From Fibrisoma montanum (lineage in GTDB: Bacteria > Bacteroidota > Bacteroidia > Cytophagales > Spirosomataceae): a DNA stretch of 64,000 nucleotides. The position numbers and the translations under genes were made by a program. Below are positions 53,042 to 60,375 of this stretch, piece by piece. The notes beneath the pieces are model-generated. The model did no database searches and had not been told where the DNA came from. It worked only from the letters and a program-made list of their open reading frames with translations. The stretch lies in the NCBI RefSeq assembly GCF_003583365.1, contig NZ_QXED01000003.1, positions 310,001 through 374,000 on the forward strand, in the 5' to 3' direction. Each line of letters begins with the position of its first letter. Within the stretch, counting starts at the first letter, position 1.

Positions 53042-53914
53042 GTGACCATTCGCTGGCTTACCTGTTCGTTAATTCTGACGCTTCAAACACTGGTCGGTTT
53101 CGGCCAGGTTGCCGCCGATTCAGCGGGTACGCAGCAGCCGACCGGCCGCTTGCCCAACCCCTATGCCCTGAGCTGGAAGGTAGATGGAATCCTGCTCGGA
53201 ACGGCGGCTGTTACGGGGCTTACATCGTATCTGCTGGAACAGCAGGTGACGCCCTATACCGTAGCCGACCTGAGCCGGTTTGACCGCAGTCAGGTGAATG
53301 CGTTCGACCGGGGCGCTACGTACAACTGGTCGCCCGGAGCGTTCCGGATCAGTGACCAGGCCCTGACGGGTAATTTTGTTGCCACCGGCCTGATTGCGCT
53401 GCCGGTGCTGTTTCGACATAAAGGCTGGGCGACCGTACCGCTTATGTACATTGAAGTGCTGGCCGTACCTACGCTGTTTCAACAGACCGTCAAGAACATC
53501 GCCCTCCGAACCCGGCCGTACGTGTATAATCCCGGGGCTCCCCTGGAACCCAAGCTTGTTGCCAACGGGCGGCAGTCGTTTTTTTCCGGCCACGCTGGTA
53601 CCGCCTTTGCGTCGGCGGTGTTTGCCGCCGAATTATTCAGGCAGTATTACCCGAACTCGAAACTTAAACCCGTCGTTTGGATAGTAATGCTGGGGCTGGC
53701 GTCAACCACGAGCTACATGCGATACGCGGCCGGCTACCACTACCCCAGCGACATTCTGGCCGGAGCCGCGCTGGGGTCGTTTCTGGGCTGGGGCATCCCG
53801 AAGTGGCACGAAGTCAGAAACCGGCCGGGACTGGGTCAACGGATGACCATTCAACCGTGGCATACTGGGCAGGCGAGTGGGCTCAGCATGCGCTTATTGC
53901 TTGATTCTCGCTAA
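53042..53914 (+). CDS. PAP2 family phosphatase, second of a tandem pair
   Basis: About 290 residues. The open frame extends upstream to 52940 without homology-like sequence; a GTG at 53042 gives a signal peptide (VTIRWLTCSLILTLQTLVGF). The three PAP2 motifs are intact: KNIALRTRPYVYN, FFSGHAGTAFAS and MRYAAGYHYPSD, with the Arg six residues before His. The pair arose by duplication: both share the YLLEQ/TLILEQ, FDRGATYNWS and GRQSFFSGH blocks. Substrates may be undecaprenyl or lipid phosphates. Confidence 0.82.
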   Translation: MTIRWLTCSLILTLQTLVGFGQVAADSAGTQQPTGRLPNPYALSWKVDGILLGTAAVTGLTSYLLEQQVTPYTVADLSRFDRSQVNAFDRGATYNWSPGAFRISDQALTGNFVATGLIALPVLFRHKGWATVPLMYIEVLAVPTLFQQTVKNIALRTRPYVYNPGAPLEPKLVANGRQSFFSGHAGTAFASAVFAAELFRQYYPNSKLKPVVWIVMLGLASTTSYMRYAAGYHYPSDILAGAALGSFLGWGIPKWHEVRNRPGLGQRMTIQPWHTGQASGLSMRLLLDSR

Positions 53915-53919
53915 TTTTG
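53912..53919 (+). promoter_or_regulatory. -7 promoter element directly before metF
   Basis: TAATTTTG is an exact TAnnTTTG match that starts at the stop codon of the upstream PAP2 gene. It ends 5 nt before the metF ATG, so the message would start at or near that codon. Confidence 0.5.
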
Positions 53920-53924
53920 CACCA

Positions 53925-54884
53925 ATGACGAAGATTACCGATCATATCCGCAACGCCAACGGCAAACCCATTTTTTCGATTGAAGTCATACCGCCGGTTA
54001 AGGGCGATACGCTGAAAAATCTACTGGACAACATCGAGCCGCTGATGGCGTTCAAGCCACCGTTCATCGACGTAACGTACCACCGCGAGGAGTACATCGA
54101 ACGACCCCTGCCCGACGGCACCATCCAGAAAATCGTTACCCGCAAGCGCCCCGGAACGGTCGGTATCTGCTCGGCGATCATGCACAAGTTTGGTGTAGAT
54201 CCTGTACCGCACGTCCTCTGTGGTGGCTTCACCCGCGAAGAAACCGAGGATTTTCTGGTCGACCTGCACTACCTCGGTATCGACAACGTACTGGTGCTGC
54301 GGGGCGATCCGGCCAAGCCGTTCAATACGTTCAAACCGAAAGACAACGGGTATTCCTACGCCAGCGAACTGGTCGAGCAGGTTGCCAACATGAACAATGG
54401 GGTGTACCTCCACGAAGAAGACACCGCCCTGTCGCCCAGCGACTTCTGCATTGGCGTGGCCGGCTACCCGGAAAAACACTTCGAAGCCGTCGACCACGAG
54501 ATCGATTTTCAGTACCTGAAGCAGAAAATTGATAAGGGGGCAGACTACATCGTCACGCAGATGTTTTTCGATAACCAGAAGTACTTCGACTTCGTCGGGA
54601 AATGTCGGCAGGCGGGCATCACGGTGCCTATCATTCCAGGCCTGAAACCGCTCAGCACCCGCAAGCAGCTTCAGGTGCTCCCCCGTATCTTCCACCTTCA
54701 GATGCCCCCGGACCTTGTCACGGCCGTTGAAGCGTGCGAGAACGACCAGCAGGCCCGGCAGGTTGGCATTGAGTGGTGCATTCAGCAATGCCGCGAACTC
54801 ATAGCCGCCGGAGCGCCCGTCCTCCACTTCTACACGATGGGCAAAGCGGACAATATTGCAAAGATTGCGAAGGAGGTGTTTTGA
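53925..54884 (+). CDS. metF: Methylenetetrahydrofolate reductase MetF
   Basis: A 319-residue FAD enzyme that reduces 5,10-methylene-THF to 5-methyl-THF for methionine synthesis. Family features are FSIEVIPPVKGDTLKNLL, the TYHREEYIERPLPDG region, GICSAIMHKFGVDPVPHVLC, NVLVLRGDPAK (FAD site) and DFQYLKQKIDKGADYIVTQM. The start at 53925 (MTKITDHIRNANG) is preferred to the longer frame, which overlaps the PAP2 gene. A purine-rich hairpin follows the stop codon. Confidence 0.93.
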   Translation: MTKITDHIRNANGKPIFSIEVIPPVKGDTLKNLLDNIEPLMAFKPPFIDVTYHREEYIERPLPDGTIQKIVTRKRPGTVGICSAIMHKFGVDPVPHVLCGGFTREETEDFLVDLHYLGIDNVLVLRGDPAKPFNTFKPKDNGYSYASELVEQVANMNNGVYLHEEDTALSPSDFCIGVAGYPEKHFEAVDHEIDFQYLKQKIDKGADYIVTQMFFDNQKYFDFVGKCRQAGITVPIIPGLKPLSTRKQLQVLPRIFHLQMPPDLVTAVEACENDQQARQVGIEWCIQQCRELIAAGAPVLHFYTMGKADNIAKIAKEVF

Positions 54885-54976
54885 AGGAGGAAAGGAGGAA
54901 GGGAGAAGAGGAGAAAAGAACTTCAACCCTTCTTTCCTCCCCTTCCTCCTTTCCTCCCTCTCTTCCCTTTCCTCCC
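54885..54976. repeat. Purine-rich repeat-built hairpin C
   Basis: GGAGGAAAGGAGGAAGGGAG-type units on the left pair with CCTTCCTCCTTTCCTCC-type units on the right. It fills the space between metF and the convergent trehalase gene and could terminate both. Confidence 0.7.
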
Positions 54977-56617
54977 CTATTCCTTCCCTTCCTTCAGCAG
55001 CCGCAGCAACACGCCGTTTGTCCAGCCGAAGCCGTCCTGCAACGGGTATTCGCCCCCTTTGGCTGCGGCCGTGCTGATGACATCGTATTTCTCCACCATT
55101 TTTCCGGCGGCTTTGTAGACCCGCAGGTTTTCGGTTACCCAGTTCAGTTTGACCTTATTGGCCAGTTCGGTCTGGTTATAATTACGCAGCCCCTGAATGG
55201 CCAGCCATTGCAGCGGAGCCCAGCCGTTGGGCGCATCCCACTGCTCACCGGTGCGCACGAGCGTAGTGGTCAGACCGCCCGGTTTCAGGAAATCGCGCTG
55301 CAGGATTTTGGCAACGCCCTGCGCCTGCTGGGGTGTGGCCACCTTAACAAACAGGGGGTAAACGGCCGCCAGTGAATAGACCGTAGCCTGCCTGCGGGCC
55401 ACGAAATCGTAGTCAAAGAAAAACTGACGGCGCTCGTTCCAGCAGTACTTCTGGATTGCGTCGCGCCGTTGCTGCGCCAGCAGCAGGTACATCTTTGCCC
55501 GTCGCTGATCGCCTTTCAGCCGGTAGCCCTCGGCCAGCGTTCGTTCCAGATTGACCAGCAGGCTATTCAGATCCACCGGAATGAAATCGGTGGTGTGAAT
55601 AGTTCGTAGATTTTTCCCATCGCGAAACCACCGGCTGCTGAAATCCCAGCCCGATTCAGCGCCTGCCCGGAGGTGACGGTACACAGCTCCCGCTTCTTTC
55701 TCATTCCGGTTCAGGTTTTTCTCAACCAGGTTGTAATCTTCCTTGTACGACTCGGGGCGGGGCGTTTCGCGGTCGTCGTAATACCGGTTCAGATAAACGC
55801 CCTCCGCCAGCCGCACAACCCGCCGAAACGTTGGGTTTTGCTCCGTCAGCTGTGCCTTGCCATGCATCCAGAAGTTATATTCCTGCTGCAGATACGGCAG
55901 GTAATTGACCAGCACCCGCCGGCCCTGGGTTTCGCTCAGCAGATTGACCATGAACGAAAAAAACGGCGGCTGCGACCGCCCCAGAAAGTACGTCCGGTTG
56001 CCGTTGGGAATAAACCCGAACGTACGGATCAGATAAGCAAAATTATCGACCATGTTCCGGATCAGGTCCGTTTTCCCCGAGGCCTGAAGCCCCAGCATGG
56101 TAAAATAGCTGTCCCAGTAGTAGATTTCGCCGAAACGCCCCCCGGGCACTACGTATGACTTGGGCAGCGGAATCAGCGAGCCGGCCTGACGTGCCCCCGC
56201 CACACCGGGCCGGGTTAGCACCGGCCAGAGGTCGATGATGTGCTGCTGCGCCGATTGTCCGGCCTTGCTGGTATAGCCCGATGCGGGTGTGATCGGTAAG
56301 GTAAAATGCTGCTCAACAAAGGTCTTCAGATTGAAATCACGCCGTTGTCTGGCTTTTTCATAATTGGCCAGAATGGTGGCGGGCGGAAACTTGGGTGTAC
56401 AATCCGCGAATGTTTTTGAGTCCGGAAACACGGATTTGAGCTGAACGTCTTTGAATAAGTTGCCAAACTGCTGATCCGGACTCTGCCAGGACTGTCCCGA
56501 CCGGGCCGGACTCATCTTTGTCTGCCCGGTTTGCGGAGCAGTTTGCCCGGACGAAACCGGAACCAGTCCAAAAAGAAGTAGTGTAATCGACCAGAAACGC
56601 TTTTCTATTCCTTTCAT
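54977..56617 (-). CDS. Secreted trehalase, GH37 family
   Basis: A 546-residue glycosidase that splits trehalose into two glucoses. The signal peptide is MKGIEKRFWSITLLLFGLVP. The two trehalase signatures are intact: PGGRFGEIYYWDSYFTMLG and QWDAPNGWAPLQW; the C-terminus has GGEYPLQDGFGWTNGVLLRL. A periplasmic location is likely. The gene is monocistronic, convergent with metF, and its 5' side faces the prophage junction. Confidence 0.93.
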   Translation of the reverse strand: MKGIEKRFWSITLLLFGLVPVSSGQTAPQTGQTKMSPARSGQSWQSPDQQFGNLFKDVQLKSVFPDSKTFADCTPKFPPATILANYEKARQRRDFNLKTFVEQHFTLPITPASGYTSKAGQSAQQHIIDLWPVLTRPGVAGARQAGSLIPLPKSYVVPGGRFGEIYYWDSYFTMLGLQASGKTDLIRNMVDNFAYLIRTFGFIPNGNRTYFLGRSQPPFFSFMVNLLSETQGRRVLVNYLPYLQQEYNFWMHGKAQLTEQNPTFRRVVRLAEGVYLNRYYDDRETPRPESYKEDYNLVEKNLNRNEKEAGAVYRHLRAGAESGWDFSSRWFRDGKNLRTIHTTDFIPVDLNSLLVNLERTLAEGYRLKGDQRRAKMYLLLAQQRRDAIQKYCWNERRQFFFDYDFVARRQATVYSLAAVYPLFVKVATPQQAQGVAKILQRDFLKPGGLTTTLVRTGEQWDAPNGWAPLQWLAIQGLRNYNQTELANKVKLNWVTENLRVYKAAGKMVEKYDVISTAAAKGGEYPLQDGFGWTNGVLLRLLKEGKE

Positions 56618-57055
56618 GCGGTAATCTTTACGGTACATACAACATACCGGTTGATCAACTTGTTTTTACCCACTCAAAACGTCATTTCGCAACGAATTCA
56701 GTCTAATTCGTAAACCGGCAGCGGGCGAATGTCTTCGTTTTTTCGTTACTGTATGGAAAGGGCCGCTGTCTCTGCGCAGGAAGGCATGCCCGGGTTTCCC
56801 TTGTCTGAACAGTCTGTTTCCTTGTCCGGTCGCTTAAATTTTGTTAAATATAAATGCCCTTTACAGGGAATCAGAGGGCTTTTATAAATCATGGGGTCAC
56901 GTTTGGGGTCACTGGCCCTGTGCAATCAGCACAAAAAAGCCCGGCACTAGCAGCGTCGGGCTTTCGCTATCCACACCTAAAAACAAACCACCGCATCGGC
57001 GGTCCGACGCATCGGCGGTCCGACGCATCGGCGGTCCGACGCATCGGCGGTCCGA
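56618..57055. other. Junction region between the trehalase gene and the prophage
   Basis: About 440 nt. It holds the trehalase promoter (AT-rich near 56840, TTAAATTTTG), a direct repeat GGGGTCAC-N4-GGGGTCAC (near 56894-56913), a hairpin (56936-56964) and the 16-bp repeat array. It is the likely chromosomal end of the prophage, but I cannot name the attachment site without the other end. No integrase or tRNA is seen here. Confidence 0.45.
56936..56964 (-). terminator. Hairpin terminator next to the endolysin gene
   Basis: AAAGCCCGGC (56936-56945) pairs with GTCGGGCTTT (56955-56964), one G-T wobble, around a 9-nt loop, with an A-run before it. For a minus-strand transcript this gives a T-run, so it probably ends the prophage late message. 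Confidence 0.6.
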
Positions 57056-57056
57056 T
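56993..57056 (-). repeat. Four tandem copies of a 16-bp unit after the endolysin gene
   Basis: Unit GCATCGGCGGTCCGAC, copied four times without spacers; the last copy has one change and overlaps the endolysin stop codon by one base. The core recurs at 17001-17041. Confidence 0.8.
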
Positions 57057-57580
57057 CATTGCATGACTTCGTATATCTGCTTGCCGTTTCGCCAGATCAT
57101 TTTTAGCACTTGACGCCGGTTAGCTTCCTTACTCCGATACCCGATGTGTACCCAGGCGGCATTGCCCCGGCTGTCTGGATTCTCCAGAATTAACTGGTCG
57201 AAGTCCAGATCGGCCCGGACGTAGGCGAACACCGTATTATTTGAAATTGTCTTTAGTCCATCGCAGTCGATATCCACTGCCTGACCCAGCATATGCGCCG
57301 ACGTTTTACTACCACCGATGGCTTTGTTCAGGGCCGGACTTCGATAAAAACTGGTAATGGGTAACTTGCCAAAGCGGTCGAAGAGGGGCACGATGACGTT
57401 ATGATACGTGCGGACCATGTTGCCGTAGTGTTCAGAGGTGGGCACGTTGGTGATTCCCTTCCGGATGGCCGTGGCTGATTTTATGGCTTCCCGGAACGTG
57501 AGGTACGCACCGAAATCGGGAAACAGATCGGCTACGCGACCCTCACCCAGAAAGTCAGCGGCCATATCCAGATCACTCAT
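57056..57580 (-). CDS. Phage endolysin, peptidase M15 family
   Basis: A 174-residue zinc peptidase of the M15_3 (D-Ala-D-Ala carboxypeptidase/endopeptidase) type. The zinc ligands are His96 and Asp103 in SAHMLGQAVDID, and His145 in WVHIGY. TSFYRSPALNKAIGG precedes them. There is no signal peptide, so export must be by the holin. It overlaps the preceding membrane-protein gene by 4 nt and is the last gene of the prophage late run. Confidence 0.88.
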   Translation of the reverse strand: MSDLDMAADFLGEGRVADLFPDFGAYLTFREAIKSATAIRKGITNVPTSEHYGNMVRTYHNVIVPLFDRFGKLPITSFYRSPALNKAIGGSKTSAHMLGQAVDIDCDGLKTISNNTVFAYVRADLDFDQLILENPDSRGNAAWVHIGYRSKEANRRQVLKMIWRNGKQIYEVMQ

Positions 57581-58179
57581 TTCTTACGTCGTTTTAGGTC
57601 CTGCTTAATCGCTTCCTGATTCTCCAGCCCCTTTTGCTGGTTACGGATCACAGTCGAGTCGGTAGCCCGTTCGTGATGCTTCAGATCGTTCAGTTCGCTA
57701 CGCAGGGATTTAACCTCGTTGCGAAGCGACTTGACCTCATCGGCCATGGCCTGTAGTGCTTCCGAGAATCCAACCTGCACCCGTTGGCCTTGCTGTTGCC
57801 CCTGTAGATAGGCAACCACCGTGGTCAGGATCAGCATAAAGGCCAGTCCCCTACCCAAATCCATCAGCGCGTCCTGGCGTTTTTCCAGCTCAGCCGCCCG
57901 CTGCTCAGGACTATACGTGTCCGGAACGGGGCGTTGGTAGTAGCTGAGCACAACACCACCCAGCATCAGGGCTGTAAACGTTGCGAAGGTTTCCCAGGGC
58001 CAGGGATTGAGCCGGGGCGCTATGAACCCGAACGCTGACAGCCCACAGCCGAGCATACCGACATAAATTGCCGTTTTCCACACACGCCCTTTATCAGGCG
58101 GAGCCAGCAGCAGCATCCCGTATTGAAACAGGGATGACAGGCTAACCAAAACGAAAGGGATAAGCATCGCGTTGTTCAT
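57577..58179 (-). CDS. Prophage membrane protein with coiled coil (lysis module)
   Basis: A 200-residue protein with three or four membrane helices (LIPFVLVSLSSLFQYGMLLL, TAIYVGMLGCGLSAFGFIA, FATFTALMLGGVVLSYY and GRGLAFMLILTTVVAYL). A charged coiled-coil tail with a repeated EVKSLRNEVKSLRSELNDL heptad pattern follows. Position between the holin and the endolysin suggests a lysis helper, perhaps holin- or spanin-like; the family is not recognised. Confidence 0.65.
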   Translation of the reverse strand: MNNAMLIPFVLVSLSSLFQYGMLLLAPPDKGRVWKTAIYVGMLGCGLSAFGFIAPRLNPWPWETFATFTALMLGGVVLSYYQRPVPDTYSPEQRAAELEKRQDALMDLGRGLAFMLILTTVVAYLQGQQQGQRVQVGFSEALQAMADEVKSLRNEVKSLRSELNDLKHHERATDSTVIRNQQKGLENQEAIKQDLKRRKK

Positions 58180-58181
58180 TG

Positions 58182-58553
58182 TTAAGTCTTGTCATCATCC
58201 GTTGAGTTGTTGTTATTCCGGGTCATCTGGTACGCCTTCCACAACCGCTGCACGAAGTCGCCAAAGTTTGCGCTTTCATCGAAGTACTTTTTCAGCAGAC
58301 GCAGGCCCTTTTCGGCCGGTATGCTGACCAGAAACCCCGCAAAGGCGACCACCAGCACGTTCCAGTGGTTCGACAGGGCAAGCATCGCCAGCAGGCCCAC
58401 GAAGACAATCGCGGCAAACTGCGAATACAGCCGCTGTAGGAGCGAGTAGTTTTCTCGGTTCTTCGTGTTGACAAACTGGAAACCGGCACCCACAAATATG
58501 AAAAACAGCACAAAAGCGAAGTCAACCGGTCGCACGGCTCCAGGCAATTCCAT
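58182..58553 (-). CDS. Putative phage holin
   Basis: A 123-residue protein with two or three membrane helices (VDFAFVLFFIFVGAGFQFV, FAAIVFVGLLAMLALSNHW, LVVAFAGFLVSIPAEKGL) and a charged C-terminus ending NNNNSTDDDKT. The size and place beside the endolysin fit a holin. I use the ATG at 58553 (MELPGAVRPV) in place of the longer TTG frame from 58631. Confidence 0.65.
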   Translation of the reverse strand: MELPGAVRPVDFAFVLFFIFVGAGFQFVNTKNRENYSLLQRLYSQFAAIVFVGLLAMLALSNHWNVLVVAFAGFLVSIPAEKGLRLLKKYFDESANFGDFVQRLWKAYQMTRNNNNSTDDDKT

Positions 58554-58664
58554 AACGTTTTCTCGATCTCTTAGCAGGTTAGGCAAATTGCCCGGTTGTA
58601 GGTGGCCGACGTGGCCCGGGTGGATAGCCAAAGCGGGTGGTCCAATGGACCACCCGCCCGGAAG

Positions 58665-59261
58665 TTAAATCGGTGCCAGGATGCGGGTCTCTTCGCACTT
58701 GGCAGACCATTCGATGGTGACCTGCCAGCGGTGGGAAATCTCGGTACCACTGACGATGCCGTAGGTGGGTTTGATGACCGCTTCGATGAAGGTGCCACCG
58801 CCCGCGCCGGCCTTCATGCCGTATATGTGCTTACCCGAGCGGTAGGCAAACAGCACGTTGCCGTTGCACTGCAGGGCCGTCATCAGCTCGTACATCTCAT
58901 CCGAGTCGTCTTCCAGCACCAGCGTCACCGTGCGGGTCGAGCGGCCCAGAATCGATGAGGAGCCGCCCCGGGTCGTCTTGTAGTTCAGGGTCGCTATTGG
59001 CTTCTCGCCGTCGACCACCTTGAAGTGGCGGATCGGGTGGGGAATTGCCGTCGGCGTCGATTCGGGACCGCCGGTGTTGGTCAGTCGGGGCGTCCAGCTG
59101 GCGGCTAACGTGGGATCAGCTTCGAGCGCACCGGCCCGGTCGGTGAAGAAAATCTCCGAAATCAGCTCATCGTTAAAGACTTCGCAGTGATCAGGAATGA
59201 CCGGCATGGACCCCTCAACGCACAGGTCATCGCTGCATTCAGGGCAAAACAAGTTAGTCAT
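58665..59261 (-). CDS. Prophage protein with N-terminal Cys cluster, unknown function
   Basis: A 198-residue protein in the tail region. The ATG at 59261 gives MTNLFCPECSDDLCVEG, a possible small zinc site (CxxCxxxxC). The rest is beta-rich (TATVT-like strands RTVTLVLEDDSDEMYELMTA and THRWQVTIEWSAKCEETRI). It could be a tail or head-decoration protein; no family is recognised. Confidence 0.6.
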   Translation of the reverse strand: MTNLFCPECSDDLCVEGSMPVIPDHCEVFNDELISEIFFTDRAGALEADPTLAASWTPRLTNTGGPESTPTAIPHPIRHFKVVDGEKPIATLNYKTTRGGSSSILGRSTRTVTLVLEDDSDEMYELMTALQCNGNVLFAYRSGKHIYGMKAGAGGGTFIEAVIKPTYGIVSGTEISHRWQVTIEWSAKCEETRILAPI

Positions 59262-59373
59262 GTGTGAAACGGGGTTATGCCGGGCTATCTCCCGACGTGT
59301 GAACAAATATAAATACTATTTACAAGCGTACAATATGTTTGATAAACGTATTCTAAACCAAACGGTTCAGCCC

Positions 59374-60363
59374 TCAGCAGTCCAGGGGCGTCAGCACCGC
59401 TGCCCCCGAGGTACCGGCCGGTACGTCCACCAGACAGGCCGATCCGTTCTGGGCCGTGCCCGCCTTCACGCTCGTCCCCAGACTCGATACCGGCATGACC
59501 ACCTCGATCGTAAAGGCTCCGTAGTCGGTGGGTGTAATCCGGGGTTTGGCTTCAAACGACAGTGCCTGCACCGAGCGCAGGATCGAGCCGTCACCGTTCA
59601 GATAACTCACCTCGAAGACTTTGTGCAGACCGGCCATGCTCAGCGCATCGGCTACACTTTCGCTGGCATCCTCGATGCGGAGCGTCCAGACTTTGCGCAC
59701 CTGCCCACCGGTCTTTTCGTCGCCCGAGCGCTCCTCGATTTCTTCGTAGGTAGGTCCCGTCAGCTCACCCTCCACCAGAAAGCGCTGCTGAAACCCGTAG
59801 GAGCCGTACAATAAATCACCAATCCGGGTGTCGTTCACCATGCGGATTTCCAGCAGATCGCAGAAACCGCACTTGACGGCGAAGGGAGCCGAGTAAGCCG
59901 GGCCGATCTTGAGCCGGTAGACGCCCTCGGAAAGGGAGCGCAGCGCGCCCGTGCCCCACTCCATGATCGGCTCGCCAATGTTGATAATATAAAGCGTGTT
60001 GCCGTCGGTCATCCTGAACAGCGTGGCTTGCCAGCCGCCCCGGTCTTCGCCCGTATCGGCATCGACAAAGTTGCCCCCATCGACGCACCAGGGCGAACTC
60101 TCCAGATCATCCGGCATGGGTACGGCCAGCACGAACGGCATGAGGTAGTTGGGCCGCGAGATCGGTACGCCCGCCCAGCGCTCCCACCCCTGCCCGGTGG
60201 GTCGACACGAGGCCAGCAGCGCCGGGTTCTGGGCGAAGGGCATGGCCGCTCCGCCTACGCCCTGCAGGCCGTCACCGCCCGGTTCGGGTAAGGTCGGTAG
60301 CTCGGGAGCCGCGGCCCGGTCGAAGGTAAAATCAAAGGTGTAGTCAAAGGTCGTTAGGGCCAT
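59374..60363 (-). CDS. Prophage tail-region protein, unknown function
   Basis: A 329-residue protein of beta-rich appearance with several Gly/Asp turns. It starts MALTTFDYTFDFTFDRAAAP and contains the central IINIGEPIMEWGTGALRSLS and YGSYGFQQRFLVEGELTG. By order it follows the 623-residue gene and probably is a tail-tip or baseplate component. No family is recognised. About 110 nt of AT-richer DNA separates it from the next gene downstream. Confidence 0.6.
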   Translation of the reverse strand: MALTTFDYTFDFTFDRAAAPELPTLPEPGGDGLQGVGGAAMPFAQNPALLASCRPTGQGWERWAGVPISRPNYLMPFVLAVPMPDDLESSPWCVDGGNFVDADTGEDRGGWQATLFRMTDGNTLYIINIGEPIMEWGTGALRSLSEGVYRLKIGPAYSAPFAVKCGFCDLLEIRMVNDTRIGDLLYGSYGFQQRFLVEGELTGPTYEEIEERSGDEKTGGQVRKVWTLRIEDASESVADALSMAGLHKVFEVSYLNGDGSILRSVQALSFEAKPRITPTDYGAFTIEVVMPVSSLGTSVKAGTAQNGSACLVDVPAGTSGAAVLTPLDC

Positions 60364-60375
60364 ATCTCGCGGGGG

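Noticed and set aside
54021-54926. 301-codon frame antisense to metF
   Set aside because: Shadow frame of a well-conserved enzyme gene with no features of its own.
56993-57056. Possible CRISPR array
   Set aside because: The 16-bp units are directly tandem with no spacers and no cas genes are nearby.
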